Shown here: positions 55,913 to 64,000 of the stretch, one piece after another
How the letters are laid out: each line of letters opens with the position of its first letter
How positions within the stretch are numbered: the first letter of the stretch is position 1
Origin: Corbicula japonica
Taxonomy: Eukaryota; Mollusca; Bivalvia; Venerida; Cyrenidae
Assembly (NCBI GenBank): GCA_038501625.1
Contig: JAZAYU010000870.1
Span: forward strand, 1 to 64,000
Reading direction: 5' to 3'
Length of the DNA: 64,000 nucleotides
Position numbers and translations under genes: made by a program
Notes under the pieces: model-generated
What the model was told of the DNA's origin: nothing
Database searches by the model: none
Seen by the model: only the letters and a program-made list of their open reading frames with translations

Positions 55913-57661
55913 GATATAGAATTATAAAAAGGTGAAATAAGTTAACTTTAAAATATTTAGATATAATGACGAGTTGCATTGATATCAGTCCAAATTTTAG
56001 TATCAACATTAGTTTTTATATGATCTAGCAACCATTATTTATTTAATATATATTATTAGCACATAATATTGGACTAATATGTAATTTAAGACATTTTTGT
56101 TGGTAAAATATACAAAGAAAACACAACTATTTACGTTTTTCCCAACTTTATGAGTTAAGAAAATTATCTGTTCATATCAGTTGTAAATCTACATACAAAT
56201 ATTTCACATAACTCTTCTAAACATTAATACAGATGTTTTAGAATACATTTTATACTGAAGAATATGCATTATTGATGATAAAACCTTAAAATTGTGTATA
56301 CAATTACACCACCCACACAATTATAGCAAGTATACTTTTAATAAAACCTTAAATGGATAATCAACACATTTTATGTTAGTTTATTTTGTTAATTACAATG
56401 TATATAGAGTATGATCTGCTTCAGTTAAAGAAGCAAACCGGAAAGGAAATGCTATGTAAAACACCAAATAAAAAGAGTTAATTCAAGAAAATATAATAAT
56501 ATTTTCTAATATTATAATTTGGTGACACATTTTGTCAAAGTACGGATGTCTCCAATAGATCTGTTTAAATGTTTTTTACCTCTTGGAAGTAATCCCCTCA
56601 TAAAAAGGCACTTCTTAAATAACAGCATCAACAGATTTGTATTCTAATATGATTTGAACATCCTAACAAGTTATGAGTGTCTGTTGTTTTTTTGTACAAT
56701 CACATAATGACGTATAACAGCATAATGGTAAATTAGCCAGTTTATTAACTGAATACAGATGGTAATTAATTTCTTAAAAAAAGTGAAGGAATTAAACATT
56801 AGATAAATATTACTGTTATTTTGAAACACAGGTTAAATGAAGATTTTTCAGATATTTTTTCTTATAAGATGTTAAGTTAACTTATACTAAATTATAGGAA
56901 AATTGCGGGTATGTATCTTTAAATAATGAATTCCTATGAGATCTTGCAAACTTAACTTCTTTTCCTTCAGAAAATAGTTTTCATCTTCATTACATATGGT
57001 TGCATTGACAAATGATAAGTTCCCATATTGAGGGTTGCACGAATCTTAGAATAAGTCTGGGTAATTTTGTTTCATATTGAAAGGTGCTGCAACATTTAAG
57101 AAGCTAGTCATAACTTTAAAAAAGTCTTTACACCGTTCTCACCTCATCATGCATAAACAGAAGTAAGAGTACAATCTTGTTGGTTGTAAGTAAAACATAG
57201 TATTGTATTGCCTGTAAATGTTTTCATTTTTAAATATTTTGAAATAGAATGGCATATTTCTAGCTTAACCTAGTAAAGGAAAGAGTAAAATCCCAAATAT
57301 CGTAAGTCTTTTAAGGATAGTAAGTTAAGTAGTTTTCCTGTATATGTCAAAATATACATGTATATATTGTTCGATTTTAGAGAAATAGGACTGCTTATGT
57401 AAAATGAAGAAACAGTCACTTCTGGATGCTACCGTTGCCCCAATATAGAACAAGGAGTCTTATAAACGCTAATAGAGTCATTATAATATGAAAAGGTCTT
57501 GCTTCCTACACCACAGAATAGTGTAAGCACCTTCTTGACGCCTGTGTATTTGCCATGAGATGTGTGGTAACACTATCCAGAGGTTAAAGAATGGTTACTA
57601 CCCAGTTCTATGTTATTGGAACCGCTTTTTAAGATAGGTAAAATATTCGAAAGTTGTTCTT
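55913..57661. other. gene-free AT-rich stretch
   Basis: Stops in all frames at short intervals; no domain, splice-bounded exon or repeat recognised. Confidence 0.5.
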
Positions 57662-57789
57662 AGTTTAGACTTATAGAAAAGAAAACAAAACTATTTAATT
57701 AATGAAGCAATTATACTCTTTCTTAAGTCTAGACTTAAAGAAAAGAAAACAAAACTATTTAATTAATGAAGCAATTATACTCTTTCTTA
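57662..57789 (+). repeat. two 64-bp tandem units
   Basis: AGTCTAGACTTAAAGAAAAG to ATACTCTTTCTTA repeated almost exactly (starts 57,662 and 57,726), followed by a stub of a third unit. Confidence 0.9.
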
Positions 57790-57824
57790 AGTCTAACTAG
57801 AGATATGTCCTTATTACAGAGATG

Positions 57825-57838
57825 CCCCCCCCCCCCCC
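57825..57838 (+). repeat. C14 homopolymer
   Basis: Fourteen consecutive C at the edge of the following tandem repeat. Confidence 0.9.
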
Positions 57839-57949
57839 ACTCTCAGTTGATATTGTGAAACACGCCGATATTGTGGTCAAAGTACATATAATGGTGAAAA
57901 CTTTCAGGAAAAAACCCCAGAAGATTTGCAGTTCACAATATAAAATATG

Positions 57950-58590
57950 AGTGCAGTTTTATGGTCAACATGCCTGTAAAGTTTCATGACTGTAACAGAT
58001 ACTTTTGGACTTACCTCCGACACAAGATACACACTGAATGCATTCTATTGAAATGCATTAGGGGCCAAAACTTTGGTCTTAACAGTCGTGGCCCAAAAAC
58101 AAAATCCTAGGTGCACAACTACACACGATTGTCAACATGACTGCGAATCTCATACTTTTGGAATTACATGCAACCTAAGATTACTTGCTGAATACATTAT
58201 ACTGAAATGCATAAGTAACATCACTCTAGTCTTAACAGACGTGGCCCAAAACGAAACCCCAGGTGCACAATTAATCATGATGGTCAGCATGCCTGTAAAG
58301 TTTCATAACTACGACTCTCACACTTTTGGAATTACATGGGACCTAAGATAACTTGCTGAATGCATTATATTGAAGTGCATAAGTAACATCATTCTGGTCT
58401 TAACAGGCGTGGCCCAAAACAAAACCCCAGGTGCACAATTAAACATGATGGTCAACATACCTGTTAAGTTTCATGATTGTAGATCTCATACTTTTTGAGT
58501 TATGTGCGACACAGGTTTCATAAGTACGGAGGGACGGATGGGCAAGTGCATCCTATAAGGCCCCTCCTCGTTCAGAGTGGAGGCATAAAA
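57950..58590 (+). repeat. ~150-170-bp tandem units with GGACGGATGGG tail
   Basis: GTGGCCCAAAA recurs at 58,088, 58,241 and 58,409. Each is followed by CCCAGGTGCACAA, a GTCAACATG-CTGTAAAGTTTCATGA block and CTCATACTTTTGGA. A diverged unit precedes them. The array ends with GGAGGGACGGATGGGCAAGT and a GGCCCCTCC/GTGGAGGC tail. The layout (about three units, a GACGGA run, a short tail) parallels the element at 3,461-3,996. The 92-codon frame at 58,073-58,351 is a by-product. Confidence 0.8.
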
Positions 58591-59940
58591 AGGATGCTGA
58601 ATCTTCGAATTAGAATAAGGTAACCCTACGAAGGAATCTAGACCCTTTGTTCTGATGACAATGCTTTCCCTACTAGGATCCTCCACCCTATTATTAGAGT
58701 TAACTATGGCAATTAGTAAACTACTTGTATTGATAAAGAATAATATCTTTCAGACCAAGGCCCTCACTCCATTACAAGGGTAGTGCTAGTATTCAGAAGG
58801 GACTGCAACAATTTGACAGGAGCTGGAATATGTTTAAAATACTGTTATCAACTACAAGCTGATAGTATAACGCATAGGACCTATTATTTTCATATCGCTG
58901 TTCCTAGGTTCTTGGTCCCTGGCCAATGTAAGGTTTATGAATACTTTTCTGTTTGGTCTACTGTGCTATTCTAGATGCAGTCCTACCCAAAGAAGGGAGT
59001 ACATGTACTACCACGAATGGTTTTAGATTGCCTTTCAGTCAATTTCAAAGAATGTTGTAAAACCAACTTGCTACTTCAATGTTTCTATTCAGGCTCAGTA
59101 GGGGTAAAGCATTTTTTCTAGGACTGACACTTTCATTTCACGAAGACTTAGGCCACCACATTTGAGGCAAAGCGACTGCTGAGACAATAACTGGTTACAG
59201 AAATACATATTCTCCATGAGGTTCCTCAATCATGTTTCAAGCTTAGTATTATTAAAACCAGTACCATGTGAATGAAAAAATGGATTCATTGTTCAAGCAA
59301 AAAAAAAGAATTATCAAGATAAAGCTGTAATAATTAAACATAACAAACCATAGATGAAGTTTGTTTTCACTTATTGCAAAACTCTTAAAACTTCTGTCCA
59401 AATGGAACCATCCTTATTTATTGGAAGCACTAGATGGATTCAGACCTTACTTTTAAAATAACACTGTCGTTCAGAAATTTGAAAATTTTGTCAAGGACAT
59501 GTGCGAGTATGTCTGACTATAGTTAAAGTGTAGCACTAGCCACAAGCATATTTATCAATAGCCATAATAATTACGTATTAACGACTCCCTTGTGCTATTT
59601 CAAATGAGCTCTGAGCAGAAGCAGTCAATGGAACACTTTAAAAATTTTATTTGGGAAATTTCCAAAATAATCTTTCAACCAAATGTTAACTAAAAAAGAT
59701 TAGTTTGATGTCGTCATATTATCTCTGCTCATTTACTTGTATTTGTTTTTGATTTACATTTTTTTTTAATTTCGTGTGCATTGATTGCACTTAGAAAGTA
59801 GAAAAAAATAAATGAGTTTTAACACACATATTGTTTAACTCAACATGTACAAATGATTTAATAGAATGATTAATACAATTAATAAACAACAAGATTTCAA
59901 ACTGCCAAAAACCGTTAGAGAGCAGAAATTGTTTATTTGT
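58591..59940. other. unassigned stretch, less AT-rich than its surroundings
   Basis: 58,590-59,240 looks less AT-rich by eye and less repetitive than its neighbours, but has no long frame or recognised RNA. 59,240-59,940 is AT-rich with nothing recognised. Confidence 0.4.
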
Positions 59941-60980
59941 TTCAGTGTTGGAAATTAAAGGCCCATAACTCCTCAGTGACTTAACTAATGTAATCTTGCT
60001 TGTAACCAGTCAGACAAATTTTAGTGATAGTAAATATAGGTATTGTTTGGTATAGATGTAACTTTTCAAATATTTCCAGTTAAAGGGCATAACACAAGAG
60101 TGACAAGAGCAATCTGACAGGCTATCAAACTTGTCTAAGATATTATGTACATACATGTTCTTACTAAGTTTGATGAAGATTGTCATTTTAATTAATAAAC
60201 ATCCATTGCTTATTTGATTTCAAAAATGGCAATGAAATATCAATGAATCCAACGCCATTGCTGAGATCTAGAATATCTTGTTTAGATATTAGCAGACATT
60301 TTATGCCCACAGCATTCTGACACACTGGGGCCTTGGGCAGTTCTAATTTGGTTAAAACAGCCATAACAGGACACTATCTATCAAAGCTATCTGCAAGTTA
60401 CTGAACTGGATATGTTTACCTTAAACATACTAAGCAAGTTTGTTGAAGATTACACAAAAGGTTTTCGAATTAAAATGTGGAGGAGTTAACCCGTCAGATT
60501 GCTACAGTCACTATGGAGTTAGTGCCCTTTAATTACTAATTTGGTCAAAATTAGTAATTAAAGGGCAATAACTCTAGTCTGACTGAAGTAATCTGACGAG
60601 TTATTAAATATATTAGTTTCGTAATCACTCAAACCAAGTTTGGCAATTACCAAATATTAAGTATTATTGCCATAAGAGAGTTGATAACATTTTGTGGACG
60701 TTTCCTGCCACCGATGAGTCTGTAATAAGTCCTGTTGGTCAAACTGGCTTGTAATAAATGGCTTGCTCTCAAGTATGAAATTAAATGTATATAATCTGAC
60801 CTGGATGGTTATTGGTGTTTAACAAGCTTTTTTCAGAGAATTTGTGCTGTAATTCCTTTCTCTAAGTTAAAAAATCTTAGAAATATCACTTTCTAGCAAA
60901 AGAAAATGGGATATAAGTGATTTACATTATCTTTCAATAAAATAAAGGGGAATAACTCTTGCTTTTCACACATTATATAC
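59941..60980. repeat. several copies of AAAGGGCAATAACTC-type repeat words
   Basis: Variants lie at about 59,957, 60,081, 60,523 (inverted), 60,558 and 60,947, with GTTTG-GAAGATT words between them. This is a common bivalve dispersed repeat. The inverted pair forms the hairpin listed next. Confidence 0.6.
60488..60601. repeat. ~50-bp-arm hairpin
   Basis: CGTCAGATTGCTACAGTCA to GCCCTTTAATTACTAATTT pairs with the sequence from ATTAGTAATTAAAGGGC to CAGACTAGAG-like words and AATCTGACG on the other side. The loop is only ~6 bases (GGTCAA). Pairing is near-perfect in the inner 24 bp, with a few mismatches outward. Confidence 0.8.
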
Positions 60981-61121
60981 ATAAGTCGTTCTTCTGGGAC
61001 TTTAAATTACATCCTGCAACTTATTTGACAAAGTTTCAATAAAGACAGAAAAAAGTCTTTATATTATATGTCATAGCAGTGAGTTTATCAGTTGTTTGTA
61101 AATTTTTTGTATGATTTGGCA

Positions 61122-61296
61122 TGAGTTATCTCCCCTTAATTTCCGACGATTCGCAATAAAATTTTCTTTGCAGGCCAATCCAGATTGTTTGGCCATATAA
61201 TAGGCGTTAATTTGGTACCTAAATAAAAAGTATATCTTGTCGGCCCTACCTAAACTCATTTTTAAGCCCTTTTGGACTTTCTGAATCTAGTCTATT
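61122..61296 (-). repeat. inverted partner of 55,751-55,912
   Basis: See 55,751. About 30 bases around GGGCCGACAAGATATAC are identical in both. Confidence 0.75.
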
Positions 61297-61596
61297 TTCA
61301 GTTTAATATGATATTAAAAGAAACGAATATTTATCGGTGTGTTTAAGAAGAAAAAAATTAAGGAATGGAATGCAATTCAATTTCTCCGCTTCGTCCACTT
61401 CGTTTACATGAAAAAAGAATGGTTTCCAACATATTCAACAACGCTCCGAATGCCCGAATGCTTGGTGATCAGTCTACAATCGCTTGCCTTGACTTCCTCT
61501 GTGCTGGTGGAAATGATAGAGTTTATGAGGGCTTCTAGCCAAACAGCGTAGAAGCTCGTTCAATTTCTTTCATGTCTGCCATCACTTTATTGTGAG

Positions 61597-61945
61597 TTTC
61601 ACTTCCGATGCTCTTGTCTCAGTAAGGTCATTGAGTACTACTAATTCGCTTGATTATGCTATAAATTTCTTAATATGTTTATATTGTTGTGTGCTTTCGC
61701 AAGCTTTCGTGTAGATGAGTGGGTTATTTACCGGGGTAACTTGTACTTGTTGCTCCTTAAAGACGCTGTAAGGACAGGAAATTACGATGTTCGTGCACCC
61801 TAGAACCTAATTTAAACCACTCAGTGGCAAAACGATTTGCCACAGACCGTTCCAATAATGGTAAATCACTGGGGTTTTGTTTTTGTCGAGTCTTGTGGTG
61901 TTGTTTTATTTGAAAGTAACATTTTATAAACACATGGTATTTTCT
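61597..61945 (-). repeat. dispersed hairpin-bearing repeat, copy 4
   Basis: Minus-strand copy with the core hairpin CAGTGGCAAA/TTTGCCACAG (about 61,822-61,845) and CACCCTAGAACCTAATTTAA. The proximal CACAGCCTC end is lost. Confidence 0.75.
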
Positions 61946-62040
61946 CTTATTATATACCCATGAATGATTTTAGCATAGTGCATCGTTACTCCGCAAAATT
62001 GATGCAACTCGTCAGATTAGAAATTCCGTATCGAACAATG

Positions 62041-62320
62041 TCCAGCTTTCCGTGTTATATGTGACGTCATATACAACGTCACGCCAGGTTGTCGTAATTT
62101 CCCGGCATATAACGAACTCCCAAATAGGAAATTTCCGTCGCAGTTTTACAAACGTTACGGTATTTTTACGCCATTCATAAATTATCTACGCCATTCATAA
62201 ATTTACTGTCGCGTTACTATTTTTATTTTCTGCTATTATGAATACCACGTTTTGACTAAAATTTTGTTGTTTAGTTTATTTAAATTTGTTTTGAGCGAGA
62301 AGGGTATATAATAAAAGGAA
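62041..62320 (+). promoter_or_regulatory. CRE-like site and TATA-like box, unassigned
   Basis: TGACGTCA (62,062-62,069) is a perfect cAMP-response-element core. TATATAATAAAAGG at about 62,305-62,318 resembles a TATA box. No gene follows in the window, so both could be chance matches. Confidence 0.2.
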
Positions 62321-62426
62321 CATTGTGACAGTATGCATTCTGTAGGTTCGTATTATTTCTCGATGCGTATGTTACCATATCACGCTCGACCTTCGGTCTC
62401 GCGCGATATTGTTTACATACCTAACT

Positions 62427-64000
62427 CGAATCAAAGTACTGAAAGTTCAGAAAACCAGCGAAGCGATTTTGCTTCTTGAGAATAACCAGTGCCATGATTC
62501 TGATACATGTATCCAATTACGAAAAAACAAAAGAACTTGTTTCGCTCGCAAAGACCTTCATCTTGTCTATATGATAGTGGAAATAAGGGTGTCCATGTAT
62601 TATCTGGATGAAGGCTTCTGTTAACCCTTTACTCCATAAATATACCTTCATAGCTTGGACGAACAGTTTAGATCCACATCAGCTGGCACATCTTTGCGAT
62701 CTGATTTGGATTTAAAATGTTCGCTTTTAGAATCATTAATCTTTTTCTGACCAGTAATCACAAATTTTAGATCCAGATCAGATGGCACTATTGTGCCAGC
62801 TGACTGGGACCTGAACTGGTCACCTATGTGATGAAAGGCGTATATATTGAGTAAAGGGTTTTAAGCAAGAAATTATAACAGTGAAATATATGCACTGACA
62901 TCCCAAAGACAGAATGAACACGAAAAAAAAGTGAAACCCGATCGATGGGAATGATTATGCATTTATTTGAAATAAAAAGTATATAATTGTTTCCTTCATT
63001 GTGAATAACATGTAAAGGAAATCATAGAATTGAGAATCCTACATATTAAGATAAAACAACCGAGAGTCATAACATTGCCGAAAGCATTGGAATTTAATGC
63101 TAGATAAGACACATGTAAAATTGAAGACAATTTCACAGGAAAATGAATTACTTTAGCTTATACCATAAATTTCCACCGTATTAAGTTGTATATAATAACG
63201 GACTCGATATTTTTTTCATGTAGCATATTACTAGAAAAAGGTGCCAGATTTAAGACATTCGTAAACATATCATTGAGTTTTGGTTGTTAAGGAGATGAGA
63301 TAAATGTCCATTAGCTTACAATCCGTTCATATAACATCAGTTTCAGAAGACAGATGTGTCGTTTTTAATTTTAGACATCATCATGGTTTGTCCTCTATAT
63401 TCACACATACTTTTACTGTTATTTTGCTTTCTTCAAAACGCGGGAAATTGTGACGACACTGACATTTGCATATTCATTGTGTTACTGCGCCTATGATTTC
63501 ATGTACTCCGAACAAAAAATAATAGTCATCTCCAGCTTAATTGAAAACGTAAACCTAGTAAACATCTTCACCTTTGGAAAAAAATGTTAATTATGCATAA
63601 TTCCTGAAATAAATCAAAGTCCGTTCCTTGGACCACTGATGGTCCTATTGTCGACGTGTCTCCTGCCACGTACGTGATAGCCGGACACGTACCGCGCTTG
63701 CTCGTAGCATGTTTCGAATACATAGATCAGTAAATCTTACATGTCCCTATTTCTGTACGAATAATATCCGGTTTACTAGTTTTAATTAGTAAAATATACA
63801 CATCTCAATAGTTTACTGTTTACTGTTCACGCTTATATGTGGAAATCCAATATATAAAAAAATATTCAGCAATGATGATTGCTTCATGTTCAGTGATTTA
63901 CAACGCTCATGAACGCCTATCATCAAAACATAAACAAATGTTCGCAATATGTCATGAAAATTTCAAGTGAAAGCATTTGCTCATTTATTTCATAAAGTGG
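62427..64000 (-). mobile_element. second copy of the 47.2-48.3 kb element, inverted and interrupted
   Basis: 62,427-62,790 and 63,780-64,000 match 48,293-47,935 and 47,930-47,700 in reverse. About 990 bp between them (62,790-63,780) have no counterpart in the first copy. Similarity begins at AATCAAAGTACTGAAAG, slightly outside the CCAGCGAAGC terminus. The window ends before the other terminus. Confidence 0.7.

Noticed and set aside
58073..58351. 92-codon frame with internal peptide repeats
   Set aside because: It is the translation of the ~150-bp tandem units; the frame is lost in the last unit.
62041..62320. Promoter of a gene at the window's right end
   Set aside because: The CRE- and TATA-like words are isolated, and the only following frame (62,409-62,624) is part of a dispersed repeat shared with 48 kb. 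Kept only as a low-confidence feature.

Overview
The window is eukaryotic genomic DNA, AT-rich and mostly non-coding, and reads like a bivalve mollusc. The evidence for this is a Mab-21/cGAS-like protein with the layout typical of expanded molluscan families, several non-LTR retrotransposon types, and short dispersed repeats of the kind that crowd bivalve genomes (GTGCAGGCTGATCTGGATCT-like and AAAGGGCAATAACTC-like motifs, and a TACTCAACAAAAATAAAAAG-type Tc1/mariner MITE). The species cannot be fixed from the sequence alone.

Only two host gene bodies can be supported. One is a minus-strand Mab-21/cGAS-like receptor gene at 23.7-25.8 kb, with a 3' splice site immediately before the ATG. An in-frame TAA and a later one-base frameshift in an A-run break it. 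The other is a minus-strand exon of a rhodopsin-like (class A) GPCR at 51.9-52.9 kb. It has no ATG, a splice-donor consensus overlapping its stop, and a one-base frameshift in an A5 run.

The rest is layered mobile DNA. At 7.3-20.1 kb, a pair of ~1.9 kb inverted arms encloses a 5'-truncated LINE tail and a 7,001-bp hAT-like element with a perfect 8-bp target duplication. That element itself holds a 3-kb TA-flanked element, a pair of 576-bp direct repeats and two tRNA-like sequences. At 25.9-29.7 kb lies a nearly complete CR1/L2-like LINE (endonuclease plus reverse transcriptase), with a signal-peptide-like leader and a degenerate 2A-like motif. Long inverted-repeat elements follow at 31.6-33.7 kb and 38.5-42.6 kb; the second encloses a 1.2-kb TIR element. 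Minisatellites occupy 35.1-36.6, 43.2-44.1 and 44.6-45.5 kb. A LINE fragment split by a 1.1-kb repeat lies at 46.6-48.6 kb, and that repeat returns inverted at 62.4-64.0 kb. Two copies of one MITE family (49.7 and 54.2 kb) flank the GPCR. A hairpin-bearing dispersed repeat recurs at 22.3, 37.5, 55.3 and 61.9 kb.

Two themes link the window. First, long inverted repeats are unusually dense, so many transcripts crossing the region could fold into dsRNA. Second, three otherwise well-preserved reading frames are broken by one-base changes in or beside A-runs, so assembly error must be excluded before calling them pseudogenes. Coordinates of repeats come from reading by eye and their edges are approximate unless a TIR or target duplication is named.
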